Assembly: GCF_030683065.1 (NCBI RefSeq)
Contig: NZ_JAUXMX010000039.1
Span: 1-37,421 of the forward strand
Source: Pseudomonas sp.
GTDB taxonomy: Bacteria > Pseudomonadota > Gammaproteobacteria > Pseudomonadales > Pseudomonadaceae
Length of the DNA: 37,421 nucleotides
Direction of reading: 5' to 3'
Shown here piece after piece: positions 1-9,820 of the stretch (within the stretch, counting starts at the first letter, position 1; each line of letters starts with the position of its first letter). The position numbers were made by a program, and so were the translations under genes. The notes beneath the pieces are model-generated. The model was not told where the DNA came from. It was given only the letters and a program-made list of their open reading frames with translations, and did not search any database.

Positions 1-2601
<2,601 letters not shown>

Positions 2602-2661
2602 ATCCACCTCAAAAATGTACGCCATCCGCGGGTGCCGCAGGCTGATCCGACACCTGTTCGA

Positions 2662-4020
2662 TCAGACTGAGAGCAACAGGAACTCGCGTTCCCAGGAGCT
2701 GATCACGCGCTTGAAGTTTTCGTGCTCGGCACGCTTGACCGCCACGTAACCACGCATGAATTTTTCACCCAGGTATTCTTCCGCCGCCTTGCAGGCCTCC
2801 ATCCGCTCCAGCGCGTGCTCGATGGTGATCGGCAGACGCAGGTTACGCCGCTCGTAACCACGCCCTTTGACCGGCGCGCCAGGCTCAAGCTGCTCCACCA
2901 TGCCCATGTAGCCACACAGCAGCGAGGCGGCCAGCACCAGGTAGGGGTTGGCATCGGCACCGGCCAGACGGTTTTCCACACGGCGATTCTGCGGCGTAGC
3001 TTCCGGTACGCGCAGGCCCACGGTGCGGTTCTCTTCGCCCCACTCGACGTTCACCGGCGCCGAGGTATCCGGCAGGAAGCGGCGGAACGAGTTGACGTTG
3101 GGCGCAAACAGCGGCAACAACTCGGGAATGTATTTCTGCAAGCCGCCAATGTGCTGCATAAACAGTTCGCTCATGCTGCCATCGGCATTGGAGAACAGGT
3201 TCTCCCCGGTTTTGATATCCACCACACTCTGGTGAATGTGCATGGCGCTGCCCGGCTGGTCGGTGATCGGCTTGGCCATGAAGGTCGCCGCCACATCATG
3301 CTTGAGCGCCGCTTCGCGCATGGTGCGCTTGAACACGGTGATCTGGTCAGCCAGGTGCAAGGCTTCGCCATGCCGGAAGTTGATTTCCATCTGCGCCGGG
3401 CCGTCTTCGTGGATCAGCGTGTCGAGGTCCAGGCCCTGGATTTCGCACCAGTCGTAGACATCTTCGAACAGCGGGTCGAATTCGTTGGCGGCATCAATGG
3501 AGAACGACTGACGCCCGACCTCGGGACGGCCAGAGCGACCCATGGGTGCTTCCAGCGGGAAGTCCGGGTCGCTACAACGCTTGGTCAGGTAGAACTCCAT
3601 TTCCGGTGCGACGATTGGCTTCCAGCCCTTGTCGGCATACAGCTTGAGTACATTCTTGAGGATGTTGCGCGGCGACAGTTCGATCGGGTTGCCCTGCTTG
3701 TCGAACGTGTCGTGGATGACCATGGCGGTCGGCTCGATGGCCCACGGCACCAGGAACACTGCGTTTTCATCCGGACGACAGAACATGTCGATGTCTGCTT
3801 CATCCAGCAGGGCGTAGTAGATGTCGTCCTCGACGTAGTCGCCGGTAACGGTCTGCAACAGCACACTCTCGGGGAGGCGCATGCCCTTCTCGTCGAGGAA
3901 CTTATTGGTCGGCGAAATCTTGCCCCGGGCAATGCCGGTGAGATCGCTGATCATGCATTCAACTTCGGTGATTTTGCGTTCTTTCAGCCAGCTCGAAAGC
4001 TGGTCTAGTTTGGTGCTCAT
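2662..4020 (-). CDS. spuB: Gamma-glutamylpolyamine synthetase SpuB (glutamine synthetase family)
   Basis: A 452-residue glutamine synthetase-fold enzyme expected to ligate the gamma-carboxyl of glutamate to a polyamine amine using ATP. The start MSTKLDQL at 4020 has GAGGT just upstream; 27 extra in-frame codons lack support. Family motifs include MEFYL, the metal- and glutamate-binding stretch GSAMHIHQS, the NSFRRF ATP-binding region, and the C-terminal RVENRLAGADANPYL. The gene follows spuA with a 43-bp gap and precedes spuC. It is one of three such synthetases in the window (with 5095-6471 and 35982-37334). The paralogues are believed to differ in amine preference, but the sequence does not tell which polyamine each one uses. 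Confidence 0.92.
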   Translation of the reverse strand: MSTKLDQLSSWLKERKITEVECMISDLTGIARGKISPTNKFLDEKGMRLPESVLLQTVTGDYVEDDIYYALLDEADIDMFCRPDENAVFLVPWAIEPTAMVIHDTFDKQGNPIELSPRNILKNVLKLYADKGWKPIVAPEMEFYLTKRCSDPDFPLEAPMGRSGRPEVGRQSFSIDAANEFDPLFEDVYDWCEIQGLDLDTLIHEDGPAQMEINFRHGEALHLADQITVFKRTMREAALKHDVAATFMAKPITDQPGSAMHIHQSVVDIKTGENLFSNADGSMSELFMQHIGGLQKYIPELLPLFAPNVNSFRRFLPDTSAPVNVEWGEENRTVGLRVPEATPQNRRVENRLAGADANPYLVLAASLLCGYMGMVEQLEPGAPVKGRGYERRNLRLPITIEHALERMEACKAAEEYLGEKFMRGYVAVKRAEHENFKRVISSWEREFLLLSV

Positions 4021-4063
4021 AGAGACCTCAGGATTGATGAGAGCCGACTTATATATAGTCGGT

Positions 4064-4816
4064 TCAACGTTGCCCCGCCCTCTTCCTGCAAGCCTCACCA
4101 AAGGCCTGGAAGATGGCGAGATAATTCGGGTTGGAGCGTACCTGCCATTCGGGGTGCCATTGCACCCCCAATGCGAAGCTTTTGGCTTCGATGACGGAGA
4201 AGGCTTCGATCAACCCGTCAGGCGCCAGCGCTTCGACGCGAAGGCCCGGCGCCAGGCGCTCAACGCCCTGACCATGAATAGAGTTGACGGCAATTTCGCT
4301 CGGCAAGCCAAGGCCGGCGAGAATGCCTCCTGGCTGCACCCGCAGAGGATGGCGGGGCGCATATTGCACATCGAGGGATTCAGCCGCCTGCTCGCGGTGG
4401 TCGAGCATGCCAGGAACCTCATGCACTTTCTGGTGCAGGGTGCCACCGAAGGCCACATTCATCTCCTGAAAACCGCGACAGATGCCGAGCACGGGGACGC
4501 CGGCCTCGATTGCCCGGCGGATCAGCGGCAACGTGGTGCGGTCACGCTCGGGATCATGCGGTGTTCCGGCCGCGCTGGCCGAGCCGCTATACTGATGAGG
4601 TTCGATATTTGTCGGCGAGCCGGTGAACAGCAAACCGTGCAGATTATCGAGCAGGGTCGCCTGATCGATCAATTCGCCCAGCGCCGGAATGATCAGCGGC
4701 AAACCGCCCGCACCAATCGCAACTGCACGAACGTATTTGTCACCTGTTATATGGTGAAGATGTAGACCGACCTGTTTAGAGCAGGCGGTGACGCCGATCA
4801 ACGGCAGGCGTGACAT
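4064..4816 (-). CDS. spuA: Gamma-glutamyl-gamma-aminobutyrate hydrolase SpuA (PuuD-like class I amidotransferase)
   Basis: A 250-residue class I glutamine-amidotransferase-like hydrolase (peptidase C26) that would release glutamate from gamma-glutamyl-GABA or a related conjugate, the last step of the glutamylated polyamine route. The catalytic nucleophile sits in GICRGFQEMN (C113), and the His-Glu pair in VQWHPEW (H221, E223). The GDKY and FTGSPTNIEP segments near residues 25 and 64-73 are typical of PuuD. It is the first gene of the minus-strand spu operon and is divergent from spuI across 278 bp containing a strong dyad. Length and all catalytic residues are normal. Confidence 0.93.
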   Translation of the reverse strand: MSRLPLIGVTACSKQVGLHLHHITGDKYVRAVAIGAGGLPLIIPALGELIDQATLLDNLHGLLFTGSPTNIEPHQYSGSASAAGTPHDPERDRTTLPLIRRAIEAGVPVLGICRGFQEMNVAFGGTLHQKVHEVPGMLDHREQAAESLDVQYAPRHPLRVQPGGILAGLGLPSEIAVNSIHGQGVERLAPGLRVEALAPDGLIEAFSVIEAKSFALGVQWHPEWQVRSNPNYLAIFQAFGEACRKRAGQR

Positions 4817-4865
4817 GAGGCACCCATTTTATTGCTGTTAGTGGGGTTCAAACCGAGCTTAGCCT

Positions 4866-4906
4866 TGTTCATTTTTTTACACAATAGCCATGTAAAAAAT
4901 TGAACA
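4866..4906. promoter_or_regulatory. Large near-perfect dyad in the spuA-spuI divergent intergenic region (candidate operator)
   Basis: Arms TGTTCATTTTTTTACA (4866-4881) and TGTAAAAAATTGAACA (4891-4906) are reverse complements with one mismatch in 16, separated by 9 bp. It is 50 bp upstream of the spuA start and about 190 bp upstream of spuI. The symmetry, AT-rich arms and position between divergent polyamine genes suggest a regulator site rather than a terminator. The regulator is unknown to me. The rest of the 278-bp gap has a GCCCTAA/TTAGGGC inverted repeat (4965-4971/4993-4999) and a TTGACA at 5014 without a convincing -10 partner. Confidence 0.6.
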
Positions 4907-5094
4907 CACCCCAATGAGCACCGCGCCAGGCAAGGCCCCGAGCGGGGTTGGACTGCCCTGTAACGCCCTAATAGTGGCCACGACGCGCTTTTTTAGGGCA
5001 AAATAAACCACCCTTGACAGGCGCCAAGGTTTAAGATTGACTCAACTCATCGCTGTTTAATGATTGATATTTTTAACAATAAAGGTGTTGCATC

Positions 5095-6471
5095 ATGTCG
5101 GTACCCCCGCGTGCCGTTCAGCTTAACGAAGCGAACGCGTTCCTTAAGAAACATCCTGAGGTCCTGTTCGTCGACCTTCTTATTGCCGATATGAATGGCG
5201 TGGTGCGCGGCAAGCGCATCGAGCGTGCCAGCTTGCACAAGGTTTACGAGCGCGGCATCAACCTCCCGGCGTCCTTATTCGCTCTGGATATCAACGGTTC
5301 GACAGTCGAAAGCACTGGCTTGGGCCTGGATATCGGCGATGCCGATCGTATCTGCTACCCCATCCCCAACACCCTGTGCAATGAACCTTGGCAGAAGCGC
5401 CCTACCGCGCAACTGTTGATGACCATGCACGAAATGGAAGGCGAGCCGTTCTTTGCCGACCCACGGGAAGTGTTGCGCCAGGTGGTTGCGAAGTTCGACG
5501 AACTGGGCCTTACCATTTGTGCCGCTTTCGAACTTGAGTTCTACCTGATCGATCAGGCCAATGTGAACGGCCGCCCACAGCCGCCACTGTCGCCGCTGTC
5601 GGGCAAGCGTCCGCATTCGACTCAGGTTTACCTGATCGACGACCTCGACGAATACGCCGAATGCCTGCAGGACATCCTCGAAGGTGCCAAGGAGCAAGGC
5701 ATCCCGGCCGATGCCATCGTCAAGGAAAGTGCCCCGGCGCAGTTCGAGGTCAACCTGCACCACGTCGCCGACCCGATCAAGGCCTGCGACTACGCGCTGC
5801 TGCTCAAGCGCCTGGTGAAAAACATCGCCTACGACCATGAGATGGACACCACCTTCATGGCCAAGCCTTACCCCAATCAGGCGGGCAACGGGCTGCACGT
5901 GCACATCTCGATCCTCGACAAGGACGGCAAGAATATTTTTGCCTGCGAAGATCCAGAGCAGAACGATGCCCTGCGCCATGCCATTGGTGGCGTGCTGGAA
6001 ACCATGCCGGCATCGATGGCCTTCCTCTGCCCGAACGTCAATTCGTACCGCCGCTTTGGCGCGCAATACTACGTGCCGAACTCGCCGTGCTGGGGTATCG
6101 ACAACCGTACCGTAGCCCTGCGCGTACCCAACGACACGGCCGATGCCGTACGCATCGAACACCGGGTCGCGGGGGCGGATGCCAACCCCTACTTGCTGCT
6201 TTCGGCAGTGCTGGCAGGCGTGCACCACGGCCTGACCAACAAGATTGAGCCCAGCGCACCGGTAGAAGGCAACTCCTACGAGCAGAACGAGCAGAGCCTG
6301 CCAAACAACCTGCGCGACGCCCTGCGCGAGTTGGACGACAGCGAGATCCTGGCGCGCTATATCGACCCGAAATACATCGATATTTTCGTCGCCTGTAAGG
6401 AAAGCGAGCTGGCCGAGTTCGAGAACTCGATCTCCGATCTCGAATACAACTGGTACCTGCACACTGTGTAA
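5095..6471 (+). CDS. spuI: Gamma-glutamylpolyamine synthetase SpuI (glutamine synthetase family)
   Basis: A 458-residue glutamine synthetase-fold ligase paralogous to SpuB, expected to form gamma-glutamyl-putrescine or another gamma-glutamyl polyamine. The ATG at 5095 has AAAGGTG about eight bases upstream. Motifs seen include DMNGVVRGKRI near the N-terminus, FELEFYLID, NGLHVHIS (metal and glutamate site), NSYRRFGAQY, NRTVALRVP and RIEHRVAGADANPYL. It is transcribed divergently from spuA, as in P. aeruginosa, and is followed by a terminator-like hairpin at 6481-6501, so it is likely monocistronic. Having it beside spuB implies two enzymes with different amine preference or different regulation. 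Confidence 0.92.
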   Translation: MSVPPRAVQLNEANAFLKKHPEVLFVDLLIADMNGVVRGKRIERASLHKVYERGINLPASLFALDINGSTVESTGLGLDIGDADRICYPIPNTLCNEPWQKRPTAQLLMTMHEMEGEPFFADPREVLRQVVAKFDELGLTICAAFELEFYLIDQANVNGRPQPPLSPLSGKRPHSTQVYLIDDLDEYAECLQDILEGAKEQGIPADAIVKESAPAQFEVNLHHVADPIKACDYALLLKRLVKNIAYDHEMDTTFMAKPYPNQAGNGLHVHISILDKDGKNIFACEDPEQNDALRHAIGGVLETMPASMAFLCPNVNSYRRFGAQYYVPNSPCWGIDNRTVALRVPNDTADAVRIEHRVAGADANPYLLLSAVLAGVHHGLTNKIEPSAPVEGNSYEQNEQSLPNNLRDALRELDDSEILARYIDPKYIDIFVACKESELAEFENSISDLEYNWYLHTV

Positions 6472-6480
6472 GCACTCCCC

Positions 6481-6510
6481 GACGCCGGCCATGCCGGCGT
6501 CGTTGTATTC
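6481..6510 (+). terminator. Probable terminator after spuI
   Basis: A perfect 9-bp hairpin GACGCCGGC-CAT-GCCGGCGTC begins ten bases after the spuI stop and is followed by GTTGTATT, a weak T-rich tail. Confidence 0.6.
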
Positions 6511-6676
6511 AGAATAGCCCCCTCCCTAACGCAAGCCTGCGCCGGGTCAGTACTGCGCAGAACTCAGCCAGCCGGTAAAGCCTTCCGCGATGGCGACCAC
6601 CACAACCCACCCAGCCGACTTGCCTGCACACCTCCGGCTAGCGTCCAATAGCGCGTCCCTTGCCGAGATCAGCGCC

Positions 6677-7315
6677 ATGCAGCGAACCGCCACCGCCCGC
6701 AAACCCCGCGCCAGCAGCCAGGCACGGATTGCCGTGATCCTCAGCGCCGCCCGCACGCTGCTCGCAGAACAAGGCGTGGCCAGCCTGTCGATCTATAGTG
6801 TGGCCGAGCGCGCGGCCATTCCGGCGTCATCGGTTTACCACTTCTTCGCCAGCGTACCGGCGCTGCTCGAAGGCTTGACTGCCGATATCCACGCCGCCTT
6901 TCGCGCCAGCCTGCAGGCCCCCATCAGCCATGCAGAACTGCGCAGCTGGCGCGACCTGTCGTGCATTGTCGAGCAGCGCATGCTGGCGATCTACGCCAGT
7001 GACGCTGCCGCACGCCAGTTGATCCTCACCCAGCATGGCCTGAGCGAGGTAACCCAAGCCGACCGCCAGCACGACCTCGAACTGGGGCGACTGATGCAAG
7101 CCCTTTTCGAGCGGCATTTCGACCTGCCCACCCTGCCGGAGGATGTCGATGTGTTCGCCCTGGCCATGGAACTGGGCGACCGCGTCTACGCCCGCTCGGT
7201 GCAACTGCACGGCAGCATCACCCCGCGCCTGGCCGAAGAAGGCATGCGCGTATTCGACGCCTACCTGGGCCTGTACCTGCCGCCTTACCTGCCGAAACGC
7301 GGTACCGCGTTGTAG
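6677..7315 (+). CDS. aguR: TetR-family regulator AguR, probable repressor of aguBA
   Basis: A TetR-type DNA-binding protein with the helix-turn-helix at about residues 17-60 of the shorter form, including LLAEQGVASLSIYSVAERAAIPASS followed by VYHFF. The C-terminal ligand domain is unremarkable. In P. aeruginosa the TetR protein next to aguBA represses that operon and responds to agmatine and N-carbamoylputrescine; the same role is inferred here from position. The start is uncertain: the frame is open from 6590 (241 residues), but the ATG at 6677 gives 212 residues, closer to family length. Neither start has a strong ribosome-binding site. It lies upstream of aguB on the same strand, separated by 323 bp with a REP pair and a TetR-like palindrome. 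Confidence 0.85.
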   Translation: MQRTATARKPRASSQARIAVILSAARTLLAEQGVASLSIYSVAERAAIPASSVYHFFASVPALLEGLTADIHAAFRASLQAPISHAELRSWRDLSCIVEQRMLAIYASDAAARQLILTQHGLSEVTQADRQHDLELGRLMQALFERHFDLPTLPEDVDVFALAMELGDRVYARSVQLHGSITPRLAEEGMRVFDAYLGLYLPPYLPKRGTAL

Positions 7316-7330
7316 CCAGCGGCACCCACT

Positions 7331-7398
7331 CGTAGCCCGGATGCAATCCGGGGAATTCGCCAGGCAGACGACAGCTCCCGGATTGCATCCGGGCTACG
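7331..7398. repeat. REP pair (inverted, BIME-like), copy 1 of the TAGCCCGGATGCAATCC family
   Basis: CGTAGCCCGGATGCAATCC... and its inverted partner ...GGATTGCATCCGGGCTACG enclose 22 bp. The arms match over 21 bp. A second copy of the same element is at 11516-11582. It occupies part of the 323-bp aguR-aguB gap; such elements are common between Pseudomonas genes. Confidence 0.85.
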
Positions 7399-7463
7399 AA
7401 GCAGGCCTACCATGCGTCATGTGTCCCCGCGACTACCAGGGCCCTCCGAGAGCCACACCCATC

Positions 7464-7485
7464 ATTGCAGATATTTATCTGCAAT
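7464..7485. promoter_or_regulatory. Palindrome upstream of aguB, candidate AguR operator
   Basis: A perfect palindrome with 10-bp arms ATTGCAGATA / TATCTGCAAT around TT lies 154 bp upstream of the aguB start, in an AT-rich stretch (7461-7555) that probably contains the aguBA promoter. Size and symmetry suit a TetR-family dimer. Assignment to AguR is inference from position. Confidence 0.5.
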
Positions 7486-7638
7486 CTAATCAATAAAAAC
7501 CTAATCGGAGAAAATTAAAGCTTTAAAAACGGATTTTTATCGACTATAAAGTCAAATAATCGCCCACTGACACGGCGTCGTCATCGGTCGTCTGCTAGCG
7601 TGTAACGACCGCCGTCCATTGCTCCTACGAGGTGTTCC

Positions 7639-8520
7639 ATGTCCCGCACCGTTACCGTCGCCGCCACCCAGATGGCTTGTTCCTGGGATCGCGCCGCCAA
7701 CATCGCCAATGCCGAGAAACTGGTGCGCCAGGCTGCGGCCAAGGGCGCGCAGATCATCCTGATCCAGGAATTGTTCGAGACCCCGTACTTCTGTCAAAAG
7801 CCCAACCCGGACTACCTGCAACTGGCCACGACACTGGAAGCCAACGAGGCCATCGCCCACTTCCAGAAGGTCGCCAAGGAGCTGCAGGTGGTGCTGCCGA
7901 TCAGCTTCTTCGAACTGGCCGGCCGGGCACGCTTCAACAGCATCGCGATCATCGATGCCGACGGCACTAACCTGGGGATTTATCGGAAAAGCCATATCCC
8001 GGACGGCCCCGGCTACCACGAGAAGTATTACTTCAACCCGGGCGATACCGGCTTCAAGGTGTGGAACACCCGCTACGCCAAGATCGGCGTAGGCATCTGC
8101 TGGGACCAGTGGTTTCCCGAGTGCGCGCGCAGCATGGCCCTGCTCGGCGCCGAGATTCTGTTCTACCCGACCGCCATCGGTACCGAGCCGCATGACCCGA
8201 CCATCAGCTCGCGCGACCATTGGCAGCGCGTGCAACAGGGCCACGCCGGCGCCAACCTGATGCCGCTGGTGGCGAGCAACCGCATCGGTCGCGAAGACCA
8301 GGACGATTACCACATCAACTTCTATGGCTCCTCGTTTATCGCCGACCAGTTCGGCGCCAAGGTCGAAGAGCTGGGCGAGACCGAGGAAGGTGTGCTGGTG
8401 CACAGCTTCGACCTCGACCAACTGGAGCATATCCGCAGCGCCTGGGGCAGCTTCCGCGACCGCCGGCCTAACCTCTACGGGCCGATCAAGACCCTGGACG
8501 GCGAAACACCGTCGGAATAA
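7639..8520 (+). CDS. aguB: N-carbamoylputrescine amidase AguB (nitrilase superfamily)
   Basis: A 293-residue carbon-nitrogen hydrolase that converts N-carbamoylputrescine to putrescine, CO2 and ammonia, the second step of the agmatine deiminase pathway. The catalytic triad is visible as E44 (LIQELFETPYF), K117 (YRKSHIPDGPGY) and C154 (VGICWDQWFPE). The motif ...CWDQWFPE and the FYPTAIGTEP segment are typical of this branch. ACGAGGTG precedes the ATG. aguA follows 87 bp downstream on the same strand with a REP element between, so the two are probably co-transcribed. Confidence 0.96.
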   Translation: MSRTVTVAATQMACSWDRAANIANAEKLVRQAAAKGAQIILIQELFETPYFCQKPNPDYLQLATTLEANEAIAHFQKVAKELQVVLPISFFELAGRARFNSIAIIDADGTNLGIYRKSHIPDGPGYHEKYYFNPGDTGFKVWNTRYAKIGVGICWDQWFPECARSMALLGAEILFYPTAIGTEPHDPTISSRDHWQRVQQGHAGANLMPLVASNRIGREDQDDYHINFYGSSFIADQFGAKVEELGETEEGVLVHSFDLDQLEHIRSAWGSFRDRRPNLYGPIKTLDGETPSE

Positions 8521-8533
8521 CTGCGCGTAACGG

Positions 8534-8596
8534 GTAGGGTGCGCCGCGCGCACCTTGCCACCTAGCCCCTTCGCTGGTGCGCATGGCGCACCCTAC
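8534..8596. repeat. REP-like inverted element between aguB and aguA
   Basis: GTAGGGTGCGCC... at the left and ...GGCGCACCCTAC at the right form an imperfect long inverted repeat (outer 12 bp perfect; inner part GCGCACC/GGTGCGC also pairs). It is a different family from the copies at 7331 and 11516. Its right end is 11 bp before the aguA ATG, so a stem here could affect aguA translation or transcript stability. Confidence 0.75.
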
Positions 8597-8607
8597 GGAA
8601 CCGAGAC

Positions 8608-9714
8608 ATGACCACTCTCACCAGCACACCTCGCACTGACGGCTTCCGCATGCCGGCCGAGTGGGAACCCCATAGCCAGACCTGGATGGTCTGGCCCGAG
8701 CGCCCAGACAACTGGCGCCTCGGCGGCAAACCGGCGCAGATCGCTTTCACTGCCGTGGCCAAGGCCATCGCCGAATTCGAGCCGGTAACCGTTTGCGTCA
8801 GCGCCGGTCAGTACGAAAACGCCCACGCCCGTCTCGACCACAACAATATCCGCGTGCTCGAAATGAGCAGCGACGATGCCTGGGTACGCGATACAGGGCC
8901 GACCTTCGTCACTAACTCGCATGGTGAAGTGCGCGGCGTCGACTGGGCCTTCAATGCCTGGGGCGGCCTCGACGGCGGCTTGTACTTCCCGTGGAGCCGC
9001 GACGACCAGGTGGCGCGCAAGCTCCTCGAGGTCGAAGGTTGCGCGCGCTATCGCACTGAAGGTTTCATCCTCGAAGGCGGCTCGATCCACGTCGACGGCG
9101 AAGGCACCCTGATCACCACCGAGGAATGCCTGCTCAATCGCAATCGCAACCCGCACCTAAGCCGCGAGGCGATCGAAGACGTCCTGCGTACACACCTTGC
9201 GGTCGACACGGTGATCTGGCTGCCGGACGGCCTGTTCAATGACGAAACCGACGGCCACGTCGACAACTTCTGCTGCTATGTGCGCCCCGGAGAAGTACTG
9301 CTGGCCTGGACCGACGACCCGCAAAACCCCAACTACCCACGCTGCCAGGCGGCCATGCAGGTACTCGAGCACGCGCGCGATGCCAAAGGCCGTCAGTTGA
9401 TCGTGCACAAGATGCCAATTCCCGGCCCGCTGCATGCCACTGCAGAGGAGTGCGCGGGGGTCGATCTGGTCGCAGGCAGCCAGCAACGCAGCCCGGACGT
9501 GCGCCTGGCCGGCTCCTACGTCAACTTCCTGATCGTTAACGGCGGCATCATTGCACCGAGCTTCGACGACCCCTTGGACGAGGAAGCCCGCAGCATCCTT
9601 ACGCGCGTGTTTCCCGAGCACCGCATCGTATTGGTGCCCGGCCGCGAGATCCTGCTCGGCGGCGGCAACATCCACTGCATCACCCAGCAGCAACCCGCGC
9701 CGCAACGTACCTGA
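8608..9714 (+). CDS. aguA: Agmatine deiminase AguA
   Basis: A 368-residue guanidino-group-modifying enzyme (peptidyl-arginine deiminase fold) that hydrolyses agmatine to N-carbamoylputrescine and ammonia. Signature segments are [23 protein letters not shown] near the N-terminus (about 15-37), [22 protein letters not shown], the catalytic-site DGHVDN, and the catalytic cysteine in [15 protein letters not shown] (C357). The protein is full length. The ribosome-binding site is weak (CGGAACCGAG) because a REP element abuts it. It completes the agmatine-to-putrescine route feeding the adjacent spu genes. Confidence 0.96.
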   Translation: MTTLTSTPRTDGFRMPAEWEPHSQTWMVWPERPDNWRLGGKPAQIAFTAVAKAIAEFEPVTVCVSAGQYENAHARLDHNNIRVLEMSSDDAWVRDTGPTFVTNSHGEVRGVDWAFNAWGGLDGGLYFPWSRDDQVARKLLEVEGCARYRTEGFILEGGSIHVDGEGTLITTEECLLNRNRNPHLSREAIEDVLRTHLAVDTVIWLPDGLFNDETDGHVDNFCCYVRPGEVLLAWTDDPQNPNYPRCQAAMQVLEHARDAKGRQLIVHKMPIPGPLHATAEECAGVDLVAGSQQRSPDVRLAGSYVNFLIVNGGIIAPSFDDPLDEEARSILTRVFPEHRIVLVPGREILLGGGNIHCITQQQPAPQRT

Positions 9715-9820
9715 TCCGCGAGCGCCGGACCCTCGCCGGCCTCCATCTAGCTGTGCGCAGGTGAGGGGCAGCGCGGGTTAGTCACCCGGCGACAGCCCTG
9801 CTGGTGTTATTCTGACGGCC

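Noticed and set aside
2722..4008. Long open frame on the plus strand opposite spuB
   Set aside because: It is antisense to a glutamine synthetase-family gene with clear motifs, has no recognisable domain and reflects GC-rich codon use. Similar shadows at 1522-2382, 5275-6492, 7552-8553, 12440-13774 and 19646-20938 were dropped for the same reason.
4934..4947. GCCCCGAGCGGGGT hairpin in the spuA-spuI gap as a terminator
   Set aside because: It lies between two divergent starts, has a short stem and no T-run, so termination makes no sense there.
5014..5064. TTGACA at 5014 as the spuI promoter
   Set aside because: No acceptable -10 hexamer occurs 16-18 bp downstream; a second TTGACT at 5037 is also without a clear partner.
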